Part shown: piece by piece, positions 6,604-13,112 of the stretch
How positions within the stretch are numbered: position 1 is the first letter of the stretch
How the letters are laid out: the number at the start of each line of letters is the position of its first letter
From: Planctomycetia bacterium
GTDB lineage: Bacteria; Planctomycetota; Planctomycetia; Gemmatales; Gemmataceae
NCBI GenBank assembly: GCA_025356615.1
Contig: JANXSH010001282.1
Coordinates: forward strand, 1-14,229
DNA length: 14,229 bases
Direction of reading: 5' to 3'
The notes under the pieces: model-generated
What the model was told of the DNA's origin: nothing
Databases searched by the model: none
The model's input: the letters and a program-made list of their open reading frames with translations, nothing else
Program-made: the position numbers and the translations under genes

Positions 6604-7497
6604 ATGAATGACACGAGCAGATTGATCGAATACGGCGTCGCCATCGACCCCCAAGCGATGGTAGCCCCGCCCGACGCCGAGACCCTCGAACTCGAGCCGG
6701 GCCACCCCGGCGAAGGGGACGAGGGATACATCGCACGTCGCAACACGCTCTTCGCCCTGTGCCGTCGCCATCGCCTCGAGCGCCTCGGGCCGCCCCTCGT
6801 CGAGTACAATGAGGAAGAGAAACGGATCTGGCGCGAGGTCAACCCGGCGCTGGACGAGTTGCATGTAAAGCACGCCAGCGAAATCTACCTCCGGGGCAAA
6901 CGCGCCCTGGCGATCACTGCGGACGAGATCCCGCAACTCCGACACCTCAGCGAACGCCTGCGGCGCGAGACGAACATTCATCTCGTGCCCGCCGAAGGCG
7001 CGTTGCCCTACCGCACCTTCTACGAGTACATCGCCGAACGCGGCTTCCCGGTCACGCAGTTCATCCGCCACGGCTCGCACCCGGAGTTCACCCCCGAGCC
7101 GGACATGATCCACGACTGCCTCGGACACGTCCCGCCGCTGATGGACCAGGACTACGCCGAGCTGTTGGCCCTCATCGGCAAGGCCGTGGCGAAGACGCAA
7201 CGCGGCGAGCAAGTCTTGGCGCTCAAGCGGTTCAGTTGGTTCAGCATCGAGTTCGGCCTCATCGAGGAGGGCGACGAGACGAAGGTCTTCGGGGCCGGCA
7301 TCCTCTCCTCGACGGGCGAGATCCCTTACGCGCTCTCCTCGCCCGTCGTGACGCGCCGGCCCTTCGTCACGGACGTGGTGATCGCCACGGATTACGACCC
7401 GTCGCGGATGCAGGATCACTTGTTCGTCGCGCCGTCGCTGCCGTTTTTACGACGTGAGTTGGAGGGGTTGGTACGACGGTTTGGTATCGCAGTGTGA
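6604..7497 (+). CDS. phhA: phenylalanine 4-monooxygenase (aromatic amino acid hydroxylase)
   Basis: A 297-residue iron- and pterin-dependent hydroxylase converting phenylalanine to tyrosine in the cytoplasm. The catalytic core is clear: PEPDMIHDCLGHVPPLMD carries the iron ligands H170 and H175, and WFSIEFGLI carries the third ligand E216. QFIRHGSHPEFTPEPD and GAGILSSTGEIPYAL are also family motifs. There is no N-terminal ACT regulatory domain, as expected for a bacterial form. I chose the ATG at 6604, which has GAGGGGG seven bases upstream; the in-frame ATG at 6583 adds only seven residues and lacks such a site. No pterin-recycling gene lies beside it. Its leader contains or directly follows the large palindrome at 6468-6579. 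A tryptophan or tyrosine hydroxylase role is less likely but not excluded. Confidence 0.93.
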   Translation: MNDTSRLIEYGVAIDPQAMVAPPDAETLELEPGHPGEGDEGYIARRNTLFALCRRHRLERLGPPLVEYNEEEKRIWREVNPALDELHVKHASEIYLRGKRALAITADEIPQLRHLSERLRRETNIHLVPAEGALPYRTFYEYIAERGFPVTQFIRHGSHPEFTPEPDMIHDCLGHVPPLMDQDYAELLALIGKAVAKTQRGEQVLALKRFSWFSIEFGLIEEGDETKVFGAGILSSTGEIPYALSSPVVTRRPFVTDVVIATDYDPSRMQDHLFVAPSLPFLRRELEGLVRRFGIAV

Positions 7498-7510
7498 TAA
7501 GAAGAACTAA

Positions 7511-7637
7511 CCACAGAGTCACAGAGAACACAGAGAATGGCAAAATAGGTCAAATTCAGGATGTCTTTGTGTTTCAGCCATGAATCTTGGTCCAACTGCT
7601 TATCCTAATTGGATTTCTCTGTGTTCTCTGTGGCTCT
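7511..7637. repeat. inverted repeat of CACAGAGAACACAGAGAA type
   Basis: The left arm at 7511-7538 (CCACAGAGTCACAGAGAACA...) is matched in reverse at 7615-7637 (TTCTCTGTGTTCTCTGTGG). The AT-richer centre of about 76 nt stands out from its GC-rich surroundings. The right arm overlaps the last bases of the NADAR gene including its stop codon. It resembles a non-autonomous mobile repeat; I recall similar ACAGAG repeats in several bacterial phyla. It could also form a hairpin between the convergent genes. Confidence 0.8.
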
Positions 7638-8118
7638 ATTGTGAATAATTCGGGCCTCCAGCCTGGGCGCGTAGTTCGTCGCGCACCTGCATGAGCAAAA
7701 CGCCTAGCCGATTGCGTCCGCTGCCGTCCCCGCCATCGCCCCAGTACGAATCGCGCTCGGTGTGTTCGAACAGTTCCGCGTCGCCCGTACCGACGAGAAC
7801 CTCGGCGAGGTCGGGATGCTGCCCGAACTTGGCGCGGAGCGCCTCGAGCATGACGTTGTCCTTGACCTGCTCCCAGTCGCGCCGCAAAGGGAAGTCGCGC
7901 CGTCGGCCCAATTTCGCAGCCTCGCCTGGCGTCTTCGCCTGGCGAACTCGGCCCTCGTGTTCGGTGCCTGCGAACTTCTGGGCCTGGAAGTAGTGTTCGG
8001 TCGTCGCCCAGCTCTTGCCGCCGACGCGAATCGTGGCGCGGTAGAAGTTGGAGAAACAACCGTACTCGCCGCGCGTGCTGTAGAAGTCGATGACGGGCCG
8101 GGCTTCGGGTTCGGACAT
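7636..8118 (-). CDS. NADAR family protein (YbiA-like N-glycosidase / ADP-ribosyl hydrolase fold)
   Basis: 160 residues covering a complete NADAR (formerly DUF1768) domain. Motifs in order: RGEYGCFSNFYRA (16-28), WATTEHYFQAQKFAGT (37-52) with the invariant glutamate E41, RRDWEQVKDNVMLEALRAKF, ELFEHTERDSYWGDG, and GRNRLGVLLMQVRDEL. Family members act as N-glycosidases on riboflavin pathway intermediates (YbiA) or remove ADP-ribose from guanine bases, in some cases countering DarT-type toxins. No toxin partner is visible here, so which role applies is open. The ATG at 8118 has GGAGA six bases upstream. It lies 131 nt downstream of the Bat operon in the same direction. Its TAG stop is inside the right arm of the ACAGAG repeat, so its last residues may be repeat-derived. 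Confidence 0.93.
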   Translation of the reverse strand: MSEPEARPVIDFYSTRGEYGCFSNFYRATIRVGGKSWATTEHYFQAQKFAGTEHEGRVRQAKTPGEAAKLGRRRDFPLRRDWEQVKDNVMLEALRAKFGQHPDLAEVLVGTGDAELFEHTERDSYWGDGGDGSGRNRLGVLLMQVRDELRAQAGGPNYSQ

Positions 8119-8249
8119 GGGGGGTCTCCGGGGTTCGAGAGGAACCGATACTTACCGGACCGATCCTTCGCGACGGAGGTTCGGCCTTTCCTCACGCCAG
8201 AGGGAAGCGACGGAGGAAGCGTGAACGGAAATCGCCGTCCTCGAAGCCC

Positions 8250-9416
8250 TCAATACACCGCCGCCACCTTCTCCACCTTGCCCTCGCGACTGATCCGAAC
8301 GACGCGATACGCCGAGGTCACGCCGACGGCGGACCCGTCGTCGTGGACGGTGAATCGGGTGAACGTTTCGGCCTGGCCGGGCAGCGCCGGGATCTCGAAG
8401 CGGACGCGCTTGCCTTCGACGGGGCCGTGCGTGCCGGTCCCCATGCCGCCCGTCAACAGGGTCTTGCCGTCGGGGGAGATGCCGAGGGCGTAGTTGACGC
8501 GGTCGGGCGTCTCGAACAGGTCGATCTTCTCGCCGACGACCTTCGCGCAGATGTTCACCCGGTTGAGGAGGTACGTCGTCTTGCCGGCGGGGACGACGAT
8601 CGTGTTCTCCGAGTCGGAGGTGTACCACAATTTCGACCGCTCGCCGACCTTCCCCGTCGCGAGGTCGATCGTGTAGAGTTGGGACACGAGGCCGTCGTAC
8701 TTGAGCCGGAACGTCCAGCGGGCCAGCCCGGTCAACTCGCGCGGGACCTCGTTCGCCGGGACACGCTTCTCGTCGCCCGCCTGCGACGCGCCCAGGACGA
8801 CGAGGCGTTTGCCCGTGGGGTCGAGGGTGAAGGCGGCGGCGCGGCCCTCAAGGTCGATCCGGCCCTGCTCCTCGAGCTTGGCCGTCGAGAGCCGGCGGAT
8901 GCGGTTCTTTTCCGGCTCCGTCAAGTCGCGGACGAACAGTTGGTCGCTCGCGGCGTCGGCGAGCATGCCGTTCATGTTCGCGCGTTTGGCCAACACCTTC
9001 CCGGTCGAGACATCCATCAGGTGCAGCGTGTCCGTTTCGTCCTCGACGACGAGCCGGGTGCCGTCCCGGCTGAACGCCAACCCGCCGATGCGGGCACCGA
9101 GGTAGATTCGCTTCTTGACCTCCAGCGTGTCGGCCGCCAGCAGGTAGACGACGCGATTCTGACCGCCGGTGGCGATCCATTTCCCGTCGGCAGAGAGGGC
9201 GACCGTCTCCAGGCCCGACCTGCCGGTGACGCCCCCCGTGCGGGCGAACGAGGTCATCAAGAGCAACGCCACTAGCGCTATCAAAGACCTCACCCCCCAG
9301 CCCCCTCTCCCGCAGGGAGAGGGGGAGCAGGAGGCGGTATTGCTCCCCCCTCTCCCTGCGGGAGAGGGGGGCCGGGGGGGTGAGGTCTTCGCTTGCCGCC
9401 GGAATAAACGCCTCAT
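8250..9416 (-). CDS. secreted or anchored WD40-like beta-propeller protein, last gene of the Bat operon, with in-frame palindrome
   Basis: 388 residues with no catalytic motif. Repeated blade signatures include LSADGKWIATGG, FSRDGTRLVVED, LDPTGKRLVVLG, ISPDGKTLLTGG and VHDDGSAVGV, so it should fold as a beta-propeller. The start at 9416 shares its A with the stop of the upstream gene (TGATG), suggesting coupled translation. The first eight residues (MRRLFRRQ) are strongly basic, and a hydrophobic core (SLIALVALLLMTSFA) begins at residue 44, as in a signal peptide. Between them lie about 34 residues (KTSPPRPPSPAGRGG...) encoded by a nested palindromic repeat. A GTG at 9293, just inside the repeat edge and behind GAGGGGG, could be an alternative start giving MRSLIALVALLLMTSFA. 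The role is unknown; the context suggests an outward-facing partner of the vWA proteins. Confidence 0.8.
   Translation of the reverse strand: MRRLFRRQAKTSPPRPPSPAGRGGSNTASCSPSPCGRGGWGVRSLIALVALLLMTSFARTGGVTGRSGLETVALSADGKWIATGGQNRVVYLLAADTLEVKKRIYLGARIGGLAFSRDGTRLVVEDETDTLHLMDVSTGKVLAKRANMNGMLADAASDQLFVRDLTEPEKNRIRRLSTAKLEEQGRIDLEGRAAAFTLDPTGKRLVVLGASQAGDEKRVPANEVPRELTGLARWTFRLKYDGLVSQLYTIDLATGKVGERSKLWYTSDSENTIVVPAGKTTYLLNRVNICAKVVGEKIDLFETPDRVNYALGISPDGKTLLTGGMGTGTHGPVEGKRVRFEIPALPGQAETFTRFTVHDDGSAVGVTSAYRVVRISREGKVEKVAAVY
9284..9389. repeat. nested palindrome, CCCTCTCCC/GGGAGAGGG family, copy 2, inside a coding sequence
   Basis: Inverted repeat AAGACCTCACCCCCC...GGTGAGGTCTT with arms at about 9284-9329 and 9341-9389 and an 11-nt centre. 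Each arm contains its own hairpin CCCTCTCCCGCAGGGAGAGGG-like stem. The GACCTCA-to-TGAGGTC span, 9286-9387, is 102 bp, exactly 34 codons, and is open in the reading frame of the propeller gene. Its layout matches the copy at 6468-6579, though the inner loops differ. Confidence 0.88.
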
Positions 9417-10210
9417 CAGAATGCCTCCGGGTCGTCGCCGACCACTACCTCGGCCAGGCCCACCCAGCCGACCTCGCCGCCGTGCAGGCGGATTTGTACC
9501 CACCCGTCGCGCGACAGGATCATCTCCGCCTCGACCCCGCGATTGAGGGGCACCTCGGACCACGCCGGGAACGCCAGGGCGTTTCCCTTGCGTAATAGTA
9601 CACCATCGCGGGCGATCACGACGATCGGGGGTTGGGCGTCGCCACTCTGACGCTGGAACACGAGCCAGCCGAGGAACAGCCCGACGCCGAGCAGCACGAC
9701 GCCCGCGCCGAGCAGCTTCGGCCCGCGAACCATGAACCAGCGTGTCAGGAAGGCCCACCCCGCCGCGTGCAGGACGACGCCCAGGGTGAACAACCAGCCG
9801 ATCGAGAGTTCGTGCAGCCACCCAGCGGAGTCGGCCTCGGGCGGTCGGCCCAGCAACGCGCCCTCGGCGAAGACGACATGCTCGCGCGCCTGCCGGAGTC
9901 CCCGCCGCAGTTCCGCATCGCCCGGCTCACGACGCAACCCCAGGCGGTAGCAGAGGACCGCACGCGGCAGGTCGCCCGCCAGGAAATAGGCGTGGCCGAG
10001 GTTCCGGTAGAGGAGGGCGGTATCGACGCCGCGCGAGCGGATCGTCTCCCACGCGCGGGCGGCCTCGCGGAAGTCCGCCTCGCCGCGATCGTTGGGGTCT
10101 TTCTTCTCGCGGCATACCATCCCCGCGTGGAAGGCGTTCTCCCCCCTGCGAAAGAGTTCCGCGTTGCTCGTCTCGGGCATCAGGATCACCGCGAACATCA
10201 TGGCGGACAT
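9416..10210 (-). CDS. batE: BatE-like protein: TPR, two transmembrane helices, SH3b-like domain
   Basis: 264 residues with the usual BatE layout. TPR-type helices occupy about 45-110 (LYRNLGHAYFLAGDLPRAVL, then RLGLRREPGDAELRRGLRQA). Two transmembrane helices follow near 136-156 and 163-186. A C-terminal bacterial SH3-like domain (VVIARDGVLLRKGNA..., then DGWVQIRLHGGEVGWV) occupies about 195-255. In the family, the SH3 part sits outside the cytoplasm beside the vWA proteins. The short hydrophobic start (MMFAVILMPETSNA) may act in membrane targeting. The ATG at 10210 has GAGGACGA upstream and overlaps the end of the BatD-like gene by 13 nt; the ATG codons at 10201 and 10198 are alternatives. 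Its stop overlaps the start of the propeller gene. Confidence 0.82.
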   Translation of the reverse strand: MSAMMFAVILMPETSNAELFRRGENAFHAGMVCREKKDPNDRGEADFREAARAWETIRSRGVDTALLYRNLGHAYFLAGDLPRAVLCYRLGLRREPGDAELRRGLRQAREHVVFAEGALLGRPPEADSAGWLHELSIGWLFTLGVVLHAAGWAFLTRWFMVRGPKLLGAGVVLLGVGLFLGWLVFQRQSGDAQPPIVVIARDGVLLRKGNALAFPAWSEVPLNRGVEAEMILSRDGWVQIRLHGGEVGWVGLAEVVVGDDPEAF

Positions 10211-11274
10211 GACTCGTCCTCGATGCCCTGGATCACGCTTCGCGTCTCGTCCGCGAGGTCGTCACCGGCGTCCGACGGCGCGAACCGCGCGGCCGCACAG
10301 CGCGCCAACAGCGTGGCCGTCTGGTGGATCAGTTCCTCGGAGAAGCCCCGTTCGCCCAGATGCACGCGCACCTCCTCGGGCGTCGGTTCGCTCGGGCTCA
10401 GGTCGAGCCGCGCCCGCAGATAGCCCACGACGGCCGTCGTCAACGACTCGGCCCGCTCACGTCCCTGACCGCGCGAAGCCAGCCGCACCGCCTCGAGCGC
10501 CAGGCGCGCCGCCCGACTCCGGCGTCGGGACGCCGTTCGGGCGGCGTCGGGGTAGAGGCGACGCCATACTAGATAGCATAGCACGCTCGTCAGTGGCGGC
10601 GCAAGGCCAGCCAGCGCCCAAACGATCGTCCCCGGCCCCGACCAGGTCGATTTCGGGGTCAACGCGGCGTCGTCCGCCAGTCTCACGGCTGCTTCGTCCA
10701 CGCCGGGGGGGCCGATCGTCGCCCTCGACGGCGCGATGCGAATCGTGATCGGGTCGGTGTACAACACCTGGAACGCCTTCTCGGGCGGTTGCAGATCGGG
10801 GTTGAAGAAGACGAACGGCACTCCGGGGATCTCGTCGATCTCCGCGAACTTCGGCGTCAGCCGATAGCGCCGACGCCACGACGTGGGGGCGACCGTCTCC
10901 TTCTGCTCGTCGGGGATCTCATAGATGTAGAACAGGCGAGCGAAGTCTCTCACCTGCCGCAAGTCGAGCCGCTGCGGCGGGTGATCGACCGGGCCGAGCG
11001 CGCGGAGCGTCACGGTGTACACGAGCGAGGCGCGCGGCAAAAGGTCGGTCGTAGACGCGGTCGCGGTGATCGCGAAGGGGACGCGACACTCTCTCTCCGG
11101 GCCGACGACGAATCGGGCGCTCGCGCCGCTGAACGGCAGGAACACCGGGCGACCGACGAGCGGCGGCTCGGTCGGGTCGTCGGCGAAGGCGGGGTAGGGT
11201 GGGTCGAGCAACGCGAGGCCCACCAGGATCAGCGAAGTGAAGCGGAACGGTCGGTAGGGACGCTCATCTCTCAC
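10198..11274 (-). CDS. BatD-like single-pass protein with repeat-derived signal peptide
   Basis: 358 residues. A signal peptide (FRFTSLILVGLALL, then DPPYPAFADD) leads to an extracytoplasmic beta-rich region of about 200 residues (PFAITATASTTDLLPRASLV). One transmembrane helix follows near 233-253 (IVWALAGLAPPLTSVLCYLV). A helical cytoplasmic tail (EEVRVHLGERGFSEELIHQT) closes the protein. This layout fits a short BatD: large outer domain, one helix, cytoplasmic end. The sequence alone does not prove the family. The reading frame is open to 11841, but that region is the neighbouring gene on the same strand. I chose the GTG at 11274, which overlaps the upstream TGA (GTGA) and directly begins the signal peptide. 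Part of that peptide is encoded by a GTAGGGTGGGTCGAGC-type repeat. Confidence 0.75.
   Translation of the reverse strand: MRDERPYRPFRFTSLILVGLALLDPPYPAFADDPTEPPLVGRPVFLPFSGASARFVVGPERECRVPFAITATASTTDLLPRASLVYTVTLRALGPVDHPPQRLDLRQVRDFARLFYIYEIPDEQKETVAPTSWRRRYRLTPKFAEIDEIPGVPFVFFNPDLQPPEKAFQVLYTDPITIRIAPSRATIGPPGVDEAAVRLADDAALTPKSTWSGPGTIVWALAGLAPPLTSVLCYLVWRRLYPDAARTASRRRSRAARLALEAVRLASRGQGRERAESLTTAVVGYLRARLDLSPSEPTPEEVRVHLGERGFSEELIHQTATLLARCAAARFAPSDAGDDLADETRSVIQGIEDESCPP
11194..11225. repeat. GTAGGGTGGGTCGAGC-type repeat, copy inside the BatD-like gene
   Basis: The 32-bp segment begins GTAGGGTGGGTCGAGC and ends GCGAGGCCCACCA. The same 16-base core followed by GAGCGAGGGCACCA occurs at 14146-14176. 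GGTGGG at one end pairs with CCCACC at the other. Read on the minus strand it encodes LVGLALLDPPY of the signal peptide. Repeats of this GTAGGGTGGG...CCCACC kind are, from memory, spread across many bacterial genomes. Confidence 0.7.
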
Positions 11275-12110
11275 CAATCGCGCCCCCCCGGACTCACCGC
11301 ACGCGAGCGCCCGCGCCGATGGCGGAGCCAGTCGGCGGATATGCGGAGGGTCGCCCCCTCCAAATGTGCGGCGGCGTCGGTCGCGGCCAGCGGAGGTGCC
11401 TCGGCCTGGTCGGGCAGCGGGGTCAGTGACCCCTTGCCCGGCCCGGTGCGCTTCGCAGGCTCCTCGGTGGGGCGACTCTTCGCGTCGGGGTCGCCCTTCG
11501 TCGTCGGATCGGGGTGGGCCTCGCCGTTGCCCTCGGAGGGCTGAGTCTGTTGCGTCGTCGGGGGTTTGTCGGGGTTCGTCTCCTCCCCGGTCGAGTCCTC
11601 TGCCGATGGCGCGATCGGCGGCGGTGCCTGGAGCAGCAAGAGCCGGGCACGCTGCTGGTTCCAGATCGCGGCGCGTTCGGTCTCCGGCGAACACCGCGAG
11701 TCGCGCCGGCACAGCGTAAACTGATCGATCGACGCGCGCAGGGACAAAGCGTCGAGTTTCCCCAGCGAACCGCGCATCAGGAGGCACGTCCCCAGGCCGA
11801 GGAGTGCTTCGGATCGCCGGTCGTCGCCCGGCTCGATGCAACAGCGGTAGAGGACTTCCGCCTCCGCGAGGGCGGCGAGCTGCCCCGCGCGTGCTTGGTG
11901 GTAGCGAATCGTCGCCAGGTTGAAGGCGACGAGCCGGGGGTCGGGGGCGAGGCGCTGCGCCCGTTCGAGCAGGGCCGACGCGCTCGAAAGGTCTCCCTGA
12001 TGGAACGCGGCATTGCTCGCCCGGATGAGGTCGTCGATGTCCCTCGGGATGGCAGGGGCCAGCCCGAGCGAGGCCAAGACGAGGAAGGAAACGAGTCGGC
12101 GGGTCGTCAT
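11271..12110 (-). CDS. BatC-like secreted TPR protein
   Basis: 279 residues. An N-terminal signal peptide (TTRRLVSFLVLASLGLAPA) is followed by about 140 residues of TPR-like helices (ASNAAFHQGDLSSASALLER, then FNLATIRYHQARAGQLAALA, then LLGLGTCLLMRGSLGKL). A long low-complexity region rich in P, E, T and Q follows (ETNPDKPPTTQQTQPSEGNG), then a short predicted helix. TPR followed by a disordered charged stretch is typical of BatC proteins, which are exported and associate with BatB. I chose the ATG at 12110, which overlaps the BatB stop as ATGA, rather than the upstream in-frame ATG at 12179 whose first 23 residues overlap BatB. Its own stop overlaps the next start (GTGA). Confidence 0.75.
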   Translation of the reverse strand: MTTRRLVSFLVLASLGLAPAIPRDIDDLIRASNAAFHQGDLSSASALLERAQRLAPDPRLVAFNLATIRYHQARAGQLAALAEAEVLYRCCIEPGDDRRSEALLGLGTCLLMRGSLGKLDALSLRASIDQFTLCRRDSRCSPETERAAIWNQQRARLLLLQAPPPIAPSAEDSTGEETNPDKPPTTQQTQPSEGNGEAHPDPTTKGDPDAKSRPTEEPAKRTGPGKGSLTPLPDQAEAPPLAATDAAAHLEGATLRISADWLRHRRGRSRAVSPGGRDW

Positions 12111-13108
12111 ACCTTCTTCCCTCGCGCGGGGATGAGCAGCCCGAGGCACGCGAATGCCAGCGCGGGCAGGAGGAACCATTGCTGTCGCTGACGCAGCACC
12201 GGGAGACTGTCGGGGCTGTCCTCGTCGGTGTAGCTCGCGCTGATCGAGAGGTAGTGTTCGCCGAGGTCGAAGGCGCTCGTACCGGGAAGCAGGAGTCGGC
12301 CCGAGGTGCGGCGGGCGATCTCGCGCAGGGGGGCGTCCTCCAGGCGAGAAGTCACGTCCTTGCCCTCGAAGGTCAACCAGCCGGTGCCGTCGGGGACGCG
12401 CCGCGGCTCGTCGGCGTTGCCGATGCCCACGACGTGGACCGGGATGCCCTCCGATCGGGCGAACTCGATCCCCGATCGGTACTCGCCGTCGCGGGCCGGG
12501 TCGTCGCCGTCACTGAGAAGGAGGATGTCGCGTGCCGCCTGGGATCGGCCCGAGAACGACTCCACCGCCAGCCCGATCCCCGCACCGATGCGGGTTCCCT
12601 GGCCGAGCGTCGCGTCAGGGACGACTCTGTCGATCGCCTCGACGCACTCGCGGAAGTGGTCGAGGTCGTGCGTCAACGGGCAGTCGAGGCGGGCCGACCC
12701 GGCGAACACGACGAGCGCGAGCCGATGGCCGCCCCGTCTTCGGAGCGTGTCCGCGAGGGATAAAACGGCTTCGCGCGACCGTTCCAGACGCGACGGGGCC
12801 TCGGCGTACATGCTCCGGCTCTGATCGACGACGACGACGAGGTCTCGGCCCATCGCCGCCGACTGGCTCCAATCTCGACCCCACCTCGGCCCCGCCGCGC
12901 CGACCGCGAGGAGCATCAGTCCTAGCGTCCAGCACAGGCGCGACAGTCTCCCCGGACGAACGCGGGCCAGCGTTCCGCCGGTCATGGGGCCGGACATCAC
13001 CGCGAGCAGTCGGGCGCGGCGCGAGGCCGCGAGCGCGGACACGACCCACAGCGCCGGCAGCATCGCCAGCGAGGTCAGGAGCCAGGGGTGGGAAAAATAG
13101 GCGTGCAT
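12107..13108 (-). CDS. batB: BatB-like membrane-anchored von Willebrand factor A protein
   Basis: 333 residues. Two N-terminal transmembrane helices (HPWLLTSLAMLPALWVVSAL near 7-26, and WTLGLMLLAVGAAGP near 60-74) precede a vWA domain from about residue 88. The metal-ion-dependent adhesion site is intact: D95-Q-S97-R-S99, the threonine in LGQGTRIGAGIGLAV, and the aspartate in ILLLSDGDD. A third helix near the end (WFLLPALAFACLGLLIP) places both termini at the membrane with the vWA domain between, as in Bat proteins. I chose the ATG at 13108, which begins the typical HPWLL segment and lies 4 nt after the batA stop; the frame is open further, to 13204, inside batA. It overlaps the next gene as ATGA. 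Confidence 0.88.
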   Translation of the reverse strand: MHAYFSHPWLLTSLAMLPALWVVSALAASRRARLLAVMSGPMTGGTLARVRPGRLSRLCWTLGLMLLAVGAAGPRWGRDWSQSAAMGRDLVVVVDQSRSMYAEAPSRLERSREAVLSLADTLRRRGGHRLALVVFAGSARLDCPLTHDLDHFRECVEAIDRVVPDATLGQGTRIGAGIGLAVESFSGRSQAARDILLLSDGDDPARDGEYRSGIEFARSEGIPVHVVGIGNADEPRRVPDGTGWLTFEGKDVTSRLEDAPLREIARRTSGRLLLPGTSAFDLGEHYLSISASYTDEDSPDSLPVLRQRQQWFLLPALAFACLGLLIPARGKKV

Positions 13109-13112
13109 GGGG

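Noticed and set aside
6484..7419. Minus-strand open frame of 311 codons opposite the phenylalanine hydroxylase
   Set aside because: Antisense shadow that also runs through the palindrome; the opposite strand has an intact iron-binding site.
9417..9821. N-terminal extension of the propeller gene
   Set aside because: It runs through batE in another frame on the same strand and is arginine- and proline-rich noise; the TGATG start at 9416 is better.
11275..11841. N-terminal extension of the BatD-like gene
   Set aside because: It overlaps the BatC-like gene on the same strand in another frame; the GTG at 11274 leads directly into a signal peptide.
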